Source: Woeseiaceae bacterium
GTDB taxonomy: Bacteria; Pseudomonadota; Gammaproteobacteria; Steroidobacterales; Woeseiaceae
NCBI GenBank assembly: GCA_021773055.1
Contig: JAJFKV010000011.1
Location: 1-43,700 of the forward strand
Length of the DNA stretch: 43,700 nucleotides
Direction: 5' to 3'
In this document: piece by piece, positions 25,393-32,668 of the stretch
Layout: the number at the start of each line of letters is the position of its first letter
Numbering within the stretch: the stretch's first letter is position 1
Made by a program: the position numbers and the translations under genes
The notes under the pieces: generated by a model
The model's input: only the letters and a program-made list of their open reading frames with translations
Told to the model about the DNA's origin: nothing
Databases searched by the model: none

Positions 25393-25401
25393 TTCTTGCG
25401 G
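25262..25401 (+). repeat. 140-bp direct repeat, copy 1 (3' end of barrel gene)
   Basis: The sequence from GAGGAGAGGACTTGC to 9 bp past the barrel stop codon matches 31336-31475 at 137 of 140 positions; the three differences are all transitions. The two copies are in the same orientation about 6.07 kb apart. Confidence 0.95.
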
Positions 25402-25428
25402 ATCGTTGTCGCTTCGCTCCTCGGTGCG

Positions 25429-25457
25429 GACTCCCGGCCCCTGCCTCCCGAAGGCAA
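25429..25457 (-). repeat. tRNA-Pro(CGG)-like anticodon-arm fragment a
   Basis: On the minus strand: TTGCC TTCGGGA GGCAG, then GGGCC GGGAG. The 7-nt loop is that of tRNA-Pro(CGG) with a paired stem and the beginning of a T-arm, then the similarity stops. It lies 36 bp after the barrel stop codon. Confidence 0.45.
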
Positions 25458-25606
25458 TTCAACACTCGTTTGTTATCAACGACTTATATTAATAACACGA
25501 ATCAGAACAGTCACATACGGTCACGTTCGATAACGTTGGGTCACGCTGTTAGATGGTTAGTACCTCTCGTAACGCACGAACAGTGCCAATTCTGTGTCTT
25601 CGTTGT

Positions 25607-27937
25607 CTATTTTGTAGCTACCGTTACCGGGTCTGACTGTGGTCCTTTCAGCGGTAGGCGGATGGTGAAACAGGCGCCCTCGCCGGGCTCACTGTCTACT
25701 GTGATTGTCCCGCCATGCATCTCGACGACGACCGAGTAAGCGATCGACAAGCCCTGGCCCGTGCCCTTGCCCACCTCTTTCGTCGTAAAAAACGGATCGA
25801 AAACCCGTGCCTTGACATCGGCTGGCATGCCGTTACCCGAGTCGGCAATTGTGACCTCTGCCCAATCATCCACTCGACGCGTGCACACAGTGATGGTGCC
25901 CTGGCTACCAGCGTCATCCGCTACAACATCGGAAATTGCGTGAGCCGCGTTGACGAGCATATTTAGAATGACCTGATTGAACTCTCCCGGCCTGCAGATC
26001 ACCGGGGGCAGCTCAGGATCGAAATCCGTCTTCATTTCGGCAACATACTTCCATTCGTTGGTGGACACCGCGATAGTGCTCTCGATGGCCTTATTCAGGT
26101 CCACTTGTGTTTTCTCCTGGGCTGGATGCGAAAACTCCTTCATCGCCCGGACAATCTTGGTTACGCGAGTCACGCCCTCAAGTGACTCCCCGATAGCCCG
26201 AGGAATTTCCTCCTGCAGATAGTCTACATCCGCTTCTTTTAGCGCCTGCAGAATCGATTCGCTCGGTATCGAGGCATCATTTTTGGCTGTCAGCTCACCC
26301 ATTTTGTCGATCAAGGTGCTGATATCGCCATAGGCCTCTTGCAGGAATCGAGTGTTGTCTCCCACGTATTGTGCGGGAGTGTTGATCTCATGAGCAATTC
26401 CTGCTGCCAATTGACCGATGGACTCGAGCTTCTGTGCCTGGCGAAGCTGCTGCTCGAGTTCTACCCTGTTGGTGACATCGCGCAGCACTAGCACTGCCTC
26501 AGCATCGCCACAAGAAACCAATCGCATTTCATAGAATTTCGTTTGTCCGTCATTGACATGCTGCGCTTCGAATTGCTGCGACTTGCGCGTATCGAACAAC
26601 TGACGTAACGCGCTGGCAATCAGCGCGGCAACTTCGGGAACAAACAGCCTGTCCAGATCAGTGCATTCGTCAGTACATTGAAATATCGAGGAAGTCTTCG
26701 CAACTTCCCCATAGATTTGTAGACACTTTCCGTTCTCATCGATCCGGATGACAGTATCGGGTAGGGCAGCGATAAGAGCTCGATTGGCGAGGCGATCGCT
26801 TTCACGCAGCCGTAACTCATCTCGCATTACCTTGAAATCACCTGCAAGTACGCCAAACTCATCTGAGGATTGAATGCCGATCTCGTAATCGAAATCACCA
26901 TCAGAAATTGCCTGTGTTGCTAATGCAAGCTTGCGAACGGGGTGGGTGATCCTACGAGAAGTCAAGACTGCTGCCAAGCTGGCAATAACGAATACGAAAA
27001 CGGCGATAATGGTCAATAGTTTCTGAAGCTTGGCCGCCGCCACGAAGGCAACGTTGCTGCTTTGTATTGCGAGCACCGCCCAGCCCAATCCTGGAAAATC
27101 CTTATGACCATCAGAAGCAGAATAACCAACCAGGACCGCATTGCCACTAGGCAGGGTTTCAATAAGGCTGCCGCTTTTTTCGTCTAGGGCGAGTCTGGCA
27201 CTCGCCAGTCCATCGTGCATGAAGTTCCTACCCCAAAGGGAACCCTCCAATTCCTCTTCGTCCTCCATCAGAAATTCCGGCCCTGTAATCATGTCGCCGT
27301 CGCTATCTAATAAGACCAGAAAGCCTTCCTCTGACTGCTGCAATCCAGCGACCGTAACTTCATCTACCAGCGAATTCAATTCACTCCAATTTAGCCGAGC
27401 TGAAATCACGCCGATCAATTCGGTCTCACTACCTGTGGCGAAGATTGGAACAACGAAATTGACGGAAAACCCATCGCCGAGTGAATCTGGGAGAAAACTA
27501 TGAACAATCAAGTGCTGTTTTTCAATAAGCTCTTTGAACCAAGCGTCATTGGAAACACTGGCGACTATCGGCGTCGCCTTCGACGATGCAACTATCTGAC
27601 CACTCAAATCGGCACAATAAATCTCCGCAAATTTTTCCTGCCGAAACTTCTCATTCCTGAGCCAGTCACTGAGTCGCCCATCGCGGTCTTGCGTCGTAAC
27701 CTCCTGCATGACAGCGTCAGACGACCAGACTTCCATATCTTCTGTGATGAACGTGAGCAACTGGTCTACAATCGTCATCGTCTGTGTGGCCGTTTCCTGA
27801 AGGCCATGGCCAACGGCCAAGCCCACGGCGTCGTGAAGTGTCTCGCGGGCTACCAGCGTCGTGCCAACTACGGGTACAAGCGAAAAAATGAGCAGCAATC
27901 CAGCGAGTTTTACGGCAACTCCAGATTTTATATTCAC
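25607..27937 (-). CDS. Cache-HAMP-PAS sensor histidine kinase
   Basis: A 776-residue inner-membrane kinase starting at GTG 27937 with AGGAG seven bases upstream. TM1 (about 9-29) is followed by a double-Cache-like periplasmic sensor (about 35-300, with YCADLSGQIVASS and PIFATGSETELIGVISARL), TM2 (about 306-326), HAMP (about 327-380), a PAS-like region (about 385-490), HisKA with GIAHEINTPAQYV (H516) and HATPase with ILNMLVNAAHAI and GKGTGQGLSIAYSV. There is no receiver domain and no adjacent regulator. It is third in an operon after a porin and a phosphate-binding-like protein; the latter could present ligand to its Cache domain (inference). Its kinase core resembles the protein at 16233-17894. 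Confidence 0.9.
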   Translation of the reverse strand: MNIKSGVAVKLAGLLLIFSLVPVVGTTLVARETLHDAVGLAVGHGLQETATQTMTIVDQLLTFITEDMEVWSSDAVMQEVTTQDRDGRLSDWLRNEKFRQEKFAEIYCADLSGQIVASSKATPIVASVSNDAWFKELIEKQHLIVHSFLPDSLGDGFSVNFVVPIFATGSETELIGVISARLNWSELNSLVDEVTVAGLQQSEEGFLVLLDSDGDMITGPEFLMEDEEELEGSLWGRNFMHDGLASARLALDEKSGSLIETLPSGNAVLVGYSASDGHKDFPGLGWAVLAIQSSNVAFVAAAKLQKLLTIIAVFVFVIASLAAVLTSRRITHPVRKLALATQAISDGDFDYEIGIQSSDEFGVLAGDFKVMRDELRLRESDRLANRALIAALPDTVIRIDENGKCLQIYGEVAKTSSIFQCTDECTDLDRLFVPEVAALIASALRQLFDTRKSQQFEAQHVNDGQTKFYEMRLVSCGDAEAVLVLRDVTNRVELEQQLRQAQKLESIGQLAAGIAHEINTPAQYVGDNTRFLQEAYGDISTLIDKMGELTAKNDASIPSESILQALKEADVDYLQEEIPRAIGESLEGVTRVTKIVRAMKEFSHPAQEKTQVDLNKAIESTIAVSTNEWKYVAEMKTDFDPELPPVICRPGEFNQVILNMLVNAAHAISDVVADDAGSQGTITVCTRRVDDWAEVTIADSGNGMPADVKARVFDPFFTTKEVGKGTGQGLSIAYSVVVEMHGGTITVDSEPGEGACFTIRLPLKGPQSDPVTVATK

Positions 27938-27958
27938 CGCTGGCTCCTGCGCGTAGCT

Positions 27959-28411
27959 TTACTTGAGCACATAGTCAGGGTGCTCAGGTGTCAGATCATC
28001 AATGCTCAACAGGACAACGGAATCATCCAGCGCACTGTAGTGAATATAACCAATCGCATTAGGCAAGCGCCGTATGAAGCTCTTCACGGACGCGTCTGAA
28101 CCGCGCTCCTTTGGTTTGAAAGCCTTCGGCGAGCCGGGGGCCATAAACTCTTTGTTCGGAGGCGAATCCAATATGATGTGGTAGAACGTGCTCCTCGATG
28201 GTGAACCTAGTTTTTGGTTGACGACTATGATCTTTTGCCCATCATGCCAATTTTGAATGAGCCCGCGGTAAATCGAATTCAATTGTTCAGAGCTTATGTT
28301 CTTATTGGGATTGGACGGATGTGCGATGACTACAATTGGATCGTCTTCCGCGGCCGGCAAAGCGACAGATACCAGCAGCAGACTGAGGAGAGCTTTGGAT
28401 AAAAGTTGCAT
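27959..28411 (-). CDS. Phosphate-ABC-type substrate-binding-protein-like periplasmic protein
   Basis: A 150-residue protein with a signal peptide (MQLLSKALLSLLLVSVALPA). Its mature part resembles one lobe of PstS-like binding proteins: IVVIAHPSNPNKNISSEQLNSIYRG near the start, a WHDGQKIIVVNQ segment, SPSRSTFYHIIL and IRRLPNAIGYIHY near the end. At 150 residues it is about half a full PstS, as in the short PBP-like proteins often annotated phosphate ABC transporter substrate-binding protein. It lies 11 bp after the porin gene and 21 bp before the Cache kinase gene, all minus strand. No transporter genes are present, so a sensory role is more likely than uptake (inference). Confidence 0.78.
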   Translation of the reverse strand: MQLLSKALLSLLLVSVALPAAEDDPIVVIAHPSNPNKNISSEQLNSIYRGLIQNWHDGQKIIVVNQKLGSPSRSTFYHIILDSPPNKEFMAPGSPKAFKPKERGSDASVKSFIRRLPNAIGYIHYSALDDSVVLLSIDDLTPEHPDYVLK

Positions 28412-28422
28412 GTTCGTAATAT

Positions 28423-29646
28423 TCAGAATGCGCCAGAAATTGACATTATGAATCCGTCACTATTTCCTCTTTCAAGAGGCTCGTTCACCGTATCGTTGAA
28501 CTGGTATTCCATTTTGAAAACAACACTTTCGCTCGGACGATAATTCACGCCAATTGTCCAGCGTTCTTCCTCGTTATCGCCGGTCCCGATGTCCCCGTCG
28601 TCACCGATTGATGCCGACCCGTAGCGTAAGGAAGCCGTCATTGTCGGACTGCTAAAGCGACTGCCCATAAAGGTGTCGTTGAGGAACTTAGGCCAGAAAT
28701 GGTAGTTCGTCTGCAAGAAGTATCCAGAGTACGCATCAGGCGTCGTTGTGAGACCGTCGGCCTGGAAACCGTCATCCAAGTCAAAGCGAGCGAATTCACC
28801 AAGAAACTCGATGCCTTTTCGTGAGTACCTCAGATCTGCACCCAAGCCGGTGATGGCATTTTCACCGTCGCTATCCAGTTTTCCGCGATAACCGCTTACC
28901 GCGAATTGCAGATCGGTCGTAAAATTGGCATTCAGGCGTCCGACGAAAGCCTTGTTGTTGTTATTGTCTTTGCCGAAGCCGCCACGAGCATTGCGAGGAC
29001 TGGTATCCGTTAGATCGTTGGTAAGCCCGTTGATGAGGTAGACAGTATAGTCGAAGCCGACGCTACTCTTATTGATGTGTTTGTGACCGGTGAAGCCTAT
29101 CCCGGCCTCCGACCACGTGACCGGTATGACGCGCCGCATCATGACCGGGCGATCGGTCAGATCGCGGGTAGAATCGAAGTGCTCCGTGTTGAATCGGCCG
29201 AACGGCACAAGGACGACACCAAAGCGGGGCCTGAGTGCTTCAGAGATTACGAACTCGAGCCAACCTTGCTCCACTTCGACCTCTCCGGTTCTATTAGATG
29301 ACCCCGATGTTTTGGCCGTGCGCTCAAATTCAATCTCCGCACCAGCTCGAATCCAACTGCCGAGATTCGCGTTTACGAGTAACTCGACGTTGCGCGCATC
29401 AAACGCAGAATCGGTTTGCCGAAAGTTCTCGTATTCCAACGTCACATACAGAGTCAAATCGATTGCATCTTCCAGTTGCTGCTCGAGACTGTATTGGTCC
29501 TCTGCAAGCTGAGCAATCTCATCCTCGACAGCGCTTAGTCGATCCTCGAGTTCTTCTGTGTCGGCGGGCTGTTCGCCCTGTGACATGACGACACGAGGAA
29601 AAACAAGCCCCAAAGACATCATGGCAACGATAATTACGTATTTCAT
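28423..29646 (-). CDS. Outer-membrane porin with N-terminal coiled coil
   Basis: A 407-residue protein. A signal peptide (MKYVIIVAMMSLGLVFPRVVMSQ) is followed by an acidic coiled-coil stretch (about 29-60, EELEDRLSAVEDEIAQLAED) and a long beta-barrel with alternating strands, ending in SISGAF with the C-terminal phenylalanine typical of porins. The layout resembles trimeric porins of the DcaP / OprO-P type. AAGGA lies about ten bases before the ATG. A candidate PhoB box with a well-spaced -10 lies about 300 bp upstream, which with the adjacent phosphate-binding-like gene suggests phosphate-starvation control (inference). It is first in the porin-binding protein-kinase operon. Confidence 0.86.
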   Translation of the reverse strand: MKYVIIVAMMSLGLVFPRVVMSQGEQPADTEELEDRLSAVEDEIAQLAEDQYSLEQQLEDAIDLTLYVTLEYENFRQTDSAFDARNVELLVNANLGSWIRAGAEIEFERTAKTSGSSNRTGEVEVEQGWLEFVISEALRPRFGVVLVPFGRFNTEHFDSTRDLTDRPVMMRRVIPVTWSEAGIGFTGHKHINKSSVGFDYTVYLINGLTNDLTDTSPRNARGGFGKDNNNNKAFVGRLNANFTTDLQFAVSGYRGKLDSDGENAITGLGADLRYSRKGIEFLGEFARFDLDDGFQADGLTTTPDAYSGYFLQTNYHFWPKFLNDTFMGSRFSSPTMTASLRYGSASIGDDGDIGTGDNEEERWTIGVNYRPSESVVFKMEYQFNDTVNEPLERGNSDGFIMSISGAF

Positions 29647-29948
29647 TTGGCTCGTTCCTTCGGGCAGAACTTTTTACGACCCACGATCAGCACCAATAAA
29701 AAGAAGCCATTCAGTCACGCTCCGAATATGGCTCGCATGTCCGGACACGACTTCTTAATAAGTCTATCGACTGAAGTTCGAGCTTCTTTAATGCGTCGGC
29801 CGTCCGTTTGTGACGGGCTCCGCAATTTCGACGACCCACTTGCCTCCCTAACGGCGAAACACCAACGTTCGGTGCGCGTTGACGCAAGCGTATCGGGGGT
29901 ACTGACTTATTAAGTTTCGTGTCCGACATGTCGCCATCGTTCCGTCCT

Positions 29949-29982
29949 AAGATAAGAAACGAGTGTGACAAATGTGTGACAC
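29949..29982 (-). promoter_or_regulatory. Candidate PhoB box and -10 element upstream of the porin operon
   Basis: On the minus strand, GTGTCAC-ACAT-TTGTCAC (29982-29965) is two 7-bp direct repeats with a 4-bp spacer. This is the pho-box layout (consensus CTGTCAT repeated every 11 bp). Ten bases downstream is TATCTT (29954-29949), the position expected for a -10 box in PhoB-activated promoters. The 5' leader to the porin ATG would be about 300 nt, which is long. Confidence 0.5.
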
Positions 29983-30050
29983 GTACTCCTTGAGTAACTC
30001 CAACTGGATTTGTTTTGGTTACTAAGCACCTATTACGTCAGGAGAAAAGT

Positions 30051-30095
30051 TGGTCGGGGCGGGCAGGTTCGAACTCCCGGCCACTGCCTCCCGAA
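30051..30095 (-). pseudogene. tRNA-Pro(CGG) 3'-half fragment ending in CCA
   Basis: Read on the minus strand from 30095: anticodon loop TTCGGGA (anticodon CGG), 3' stem GGCAG, variable TGGCC, T-arm GGGAG TTCGAAC CTGCC (one mismatch), acceptor CGCCCCG and ACCA. The 5' half is missing; the bases before the loop (CCAAT) do not pair with GGCAG. Such 3' fragments are typical of attachment sites left when mobile elements use tRNA genes, or of tRNA gene debris. Confidence 0.65.
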
Positions 30096-30264
30096 ATTGG
30101 AATTCGACCTTTAAGTATTCGATCTAATTAACTGTAGGGCGTCGGTCGCAAATTCAGTACTGATCACAAGCGTGCACAGCCGTGTCACACGATTCTCACG
30201 CAGTGCAGAAACCGGACGATGGCGAGTGACCATCAATTTGCCACACACACCTCATTCGGGCAGC

Positions 30265-30822
30265 TCAAATCAGACCCTTTACAGTACTGAGTACGCTGCG
30301 GCCTTTGCGGAGAAGGGAGTATCCGGCCCTCGGTGGAAAGTCATCGACTACGGTTCGCTTGGCCCATTTCTTCGACAACATGGATTTCAATCCGAGCGTG
30401 ATGGCCCGCGGTGTCGCTTCCGGGAGTCTTAGCTGAACATCTTTGAAGCGGCGCACGTCGTCTCCAATTGCAACAACGAGCGGCAGGGTCCATTTTCGGT
30501 AAGCTATGTCTTCTTCGCCGCGCCGCTTGATAACGTCCCGCAGCAACCGGCAATCGGCGCCAATTGCGAGCCCGGCATCCGTCAGTAGGTATTCGGGGCG
30601 CATTGGATGTCCATGCCCGGGATTCCTCTCAACGAGACCAAGCCCGATCAGATCACTAAGGGAGGCGCTAAGCGATGCTCGGCCAACATCCAGTGACTCG
30701 GCCAAAGTTACGAACTTGGCACCTGATAGGCGATGAAGCTCAGCGATGATCGGTATGTTCCATCGATGGTGGACCAGTTCGACCAACGGCTCGAGCCGTT
30801 GCATGTTCAGTTCATGTTTCAC
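30265..30822 (-). CDS. HxlR/MarR-like transcriptional regulator, apparently with two winged-helix units
   Basis: About 185 residues from a GTG (30822); an ATG at 30804 is the alternative. The N-terminal unit (about 8-85) reads as an HxlR-like winged helix: HHRWNIPIIAELHRLSGAKF, SLSASLSDLIGLGLVERN, MRPEYLLTDAG. The second half repeats the pattern in weaker form: YRKWTLPLVVAIGDDVRRF, AITLGLKSMLSKKW, PRAGYSLLRKGRSVL. This suggests an internal tandem duplication acting as a fused dimer. A TATAAT-like box lies just before the GTG, so its message may be nearly leaderless. It diverges from a VOC gene with a shared AT-rich 59-bp gap and probably controls it. Confidence 0.72.
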   Translation of the reverse strand: MKHELNMQRLEPLVELVHHRWNIPIIAELHRLSGAKFVTLAESLDVGRASLSASLSDLIGLGLVERNPGHGHPMRPEYLLTDAGLAIGADCRLLRDVIKRRGEEDIAYRKWTLPLVVAIGDDVRRFKDVQLRLPEATPRAITLGLKSMLSKKWAKRTVVDDFPPRAGYSLLRKGRSVLSTVKGLI

Positions 30823-30850
30823 TTGACGAATTATATATTAACTATAAAAT
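30823..30850 (+). promoter_or_regulatory. Promoter of the VOC gene, overlapping the divergent regulator promoter
   Basis: TTGACG (30823-30828), a 16-bp spacer and TAAAAT (30845-30850) point toward the VOC gene. On the other strand TATAAT (30835-30830) points toward the regulator gene. The AT-rich core TTATATATTAACTATAA is a likely operator. Confidence 0.55.
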
Positions 30851-30881
30851 AAGAACCACTTTCATTTTAGGAGCTTTTGCT

Positions 30882-31262
30882 ATGTCTGCAATAACCGACT
30901 ATACGGGTGACTTGACAATCTCAATGCCTGCCTCGGATCTCGACAGGTCCATCGCCTGGTACGAGGCCGTGTTGGGTTTTTCCCTGCTTTACAGGCTGGA
31001 TGATATGGGCTGGTGCGAGATGACGACTGCGGTACCGGATGTCAACGTGGGGTTGAGCGTTGTAGAGGCCCCCAGCCCCGGAGCTGTGACGCCAACATTT
31101 GGTGTCAGGGACATCGCAGCCGCAAAGTCGGCGTTGGAGGCGGCTGATGTCCGCATTGATGGGGACATTCTCACGATCGAAGGTATGGTTAGCCTGCTGA
31201 CGTTCTTTGACGCGGATGACAATCCACTCATGTTCTCGCAAGACCTTCGGGCAAACGATTGA
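30882..31262 (+). CDS. VOC/glyoxalase-fold protein
   Basis: A 126-residue protein with AGGAG eight bases before the ATG. SMPASDLDRSIAWYEAVLGFSLLYR (about 14-38 region) is the usual VOC opening, GVRDIAAAKSALEAADVRI the linking helix, and FFDADDNPLMFSQD the closing strand. The second-half position often occupied by a metal ligand is present in the D-x-D-x-N pattern, but metal residues cannot be assigned with confidence. The superfamily includes glyoxalase I, dioxygenases and antibiotic-binding proteins; the substrate is unknown. It is divergent from, and probably regulated by, the HxlR-like gene. Confidence 0.83.
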   Translation: MSAITDYTGDLTISMPASDLDRSIAWYEAVLGFSLLYRLDDMGWCEMTTAVPDVNVGLSVVEAPSPGAVTPTFGVRDIAAAKSALEAADVRIDGDILTIEGMVSLLTFFDADDNPLMFSQDLRAND

Positions 31263-31335
31263 CATGCCCTCCATTTCGCCCGGACCTTTCTAATGTCGAT
31301 GACTATGTGCAGGCCTGGCTGAGTCCTCGCGACAT

Positions 31336-31475
31336 GAGGAGAGGACTTGCTGTATGGCGCCGGTCTGCGCTGGTCCGTCGACGAGCACTGGAAAGTCTTT
31401 GCAGAATATGGAAAGGTCGAATTCGATCTTGACAGCACCAGCATCGGCGTCAGGTACCAATTCTGATTCTCGCGG
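31336..31475 (+). pseudogene. Truncated copy of the barrel gene 3' end (direct repeat copy 2)
   Basis: A 140-bp segment matching 25262-25401 at 137 positions. It encodes the last 43 residues and stop codon of the outer-membrane barrel (stop 31464-31466) without start or signal sequence. It lies 73 bp after the VOC stop codon. Confidence 0.9.
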
Positions 31476-31831
31476 TATTGTTGGACTTCGAAAAGTTATT
31501 TGGTTGGTGCAATGATCCGTTTACGTGGGTCCCCGCCTCCCGAAGGCATTTGGGCGTTCGTAAGTAGTTGTTAATGTTAGGTATGCTGGAGACGCCCGTG
31601 GACGTAAGTGCCTAACAAGTCATAACGGATCAGAACTGATCCCGGCAATTTTCCGGCAGCCAACAATCGAAGGCTTGCCGCACGCTACGCCAATTCCAAT
31701 TCAGAGTACATTGTTATAGCTGCAGATGAGGTGGAAACCCGCCACCGTCACACACAAGATTCAATTCGCACCCTACAGGCCAATGAATGTAGCGGGCATT
31801 TGCGAAGGATTGGAAATTGTACTGCGCTTGA
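31476..31831. other. Non-coding stretch with tRNA-like hairpin and several palindromes
   Basis: Contains GCCTCCCGAAGGC (31535-31547), which on the minus strand resembles the tRNA-Pro(CGG) anticodon arm (fragment c, 31527-31549). It also contains inverted repeat TGTTAGG...CCTAACA (31575-31581 / 31611-31617), palindrome GGATCAGAACTGATCC (31627-31642) and CCGGCAATTTTCCGG. No coding frame is supported. The arrangement looks like a recombination or element boundary, but no integrase or complete attachment site is seen. Confidence 0.5.
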
Positions 31832-32668
31832 TCAACTCAAGAACGCCATCAAAAACATGACCAGCCCCAGCGCGAACAGGTAAAAAACCGTCGGGAGAAT
31901 AAGGAACCAGAGTCGGGCTTTCCACTTCGTTAACGAGAAATTTTCAGTTGCGCCGACGAAACTCACTCCAACTGACCAGAACATCATTATGATCAGGACG
32001 AGCGAAAACATCTCGTCGGAGTTGTACGCTGCCAAGTAATTGGGAAAGGCGAATGTGAAGCCGATGGTCAGCAGGACATAAGGCAATGCCAGGATCAGGC
32101 TCGACCAGCAATATACGTAGCGTGGCAATTGCTTGTCGATGTCCCTGTTAGCGCCGGACCAATACAAACGCATGCGATACCACCAACCCCCAATCCAGTA
32201 GACGAGTGCGCCGCTGAAAATGCCGACTAGGAGGCAGAACGCCCAGAACGCGATCCAAGATTCGGTAATCAGGGGTTCGATAATGGTCCAGCTGGCCCGC
32301 GTCTGGTCCATCTCGTGGCGCATGATTTCGGTATCAACGCGATCGAGTTGGGCTGAGATACCCAGCACCCAGATAACAGGTAGAAGTATTTTCGTGGCGC
32401 CAATATTCAAATGGCCGGAAAAAAATTGTCGCGGTCGTGTGTACAGATCGATCAAATCGGTAAACCGGACCGGCGTCAGTTCTCGTGCCGGTCCCGCATC
32501 GGTGGATTCGGTTGCATCTGTTCCTGCATCGTCGCTTAGCTGGCTGATCGGACTACCCCCTGTTGTTTTTTTCTCAGAATTGTCCCGCGCTATTACAGTA
32601 TAGCTGTGGCAGACTTTGCTTAGCCAGTATTGAGTCGAGTCGTTATGAGTAGCGAGCGTGATATACAT
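31832..32668 (-). CDS. Multi-spanning membrane protein, Yip1-like
   Basis: Up to 278 residues from ATG 32668. The first 65-70 residues are hydrophilic and low in complexity; the conserved-looking part begins RFTDLIDLYTRPRQFF and has five membrane segments (about 90-105, 135-158, 190-212, 222-242, 252-275), as in Yip1-domain proteins. The start is uncertain: the ATG lies inside the first codons of the divergent 32645 gene, giving a 24-bp overlap of 5' ends; no other ATG is available before the conserved part. The gene may begin at a rarer start codon downstream. Function unknown. Confidence 0.62.
   Translation of the reverse strand: MYITLATHNDSTQYWLSKVCHSYTVIARDNSEKKTTGGSPISQLSDDAGTDATESTDAGPARELTPVRFTDLIDLYTRPRQFFSGHLNIGATKILLPVIWVLGISAQLDRVDTEIMRHEMDQTRASWTIIEPLITESWIAFWAFCLLVGIFSGALVYWIGGWWYRMRLYWSGANRDIDKQLPRYVYCWSSLILALPYVLLTIGFTFAFPNYLAAYNSDEMFSLVLIIMMFWSVGVSFVGATENFSLTKWKARLWFLILPTVFYLFALGLVMFLMAFLS

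Larger units (their letters stand above)
29647..30264. other. 618-bp non-coding region between the porin operon and the HxlR-like gene
   Basis: It holds the candidate PhoB box (29949-29982) and a tRNA-Pro 3' fragment (30051-30095). A 72-codon minus-strand frame (29711-29929, ATG preceded by a GGACGG) lies between the PhoB box and the porin; it is rich in Arg and has no recognisable family, so it is not called as a gene. The rest shows no clear coding signal. Confidence 0.6.

Noticed and set aside
25510..25544. Three GTCAC repeats as a PhoB box
   Set aside because: Spacing is 10 and 20 bases, not 11, and the site lies at the 3' ends of both neighbouring genes.
29711..29929. 72-codon minus-strand frame between the PhoB-like box and the porin
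   Set aside because: Possible leader gene, but it has no recognisable family, an Arg-rich composition and only a weak ribosome site; kept as a note.
30051..30095. A functional tRNA-Pro gene
   Set aside because: Only the 3' half is present; acceptor 5' strand, D-arm and anticodon 5' stem are missing.
31576..31616. GTTAGGT and GCCTAAC as an integron attC site
   Set aside because: An attC site reads RYYYAAC...GTTRRRY; here the order is reversed, and no partner core lies at a proper distance on either side. No integron integrase is present.
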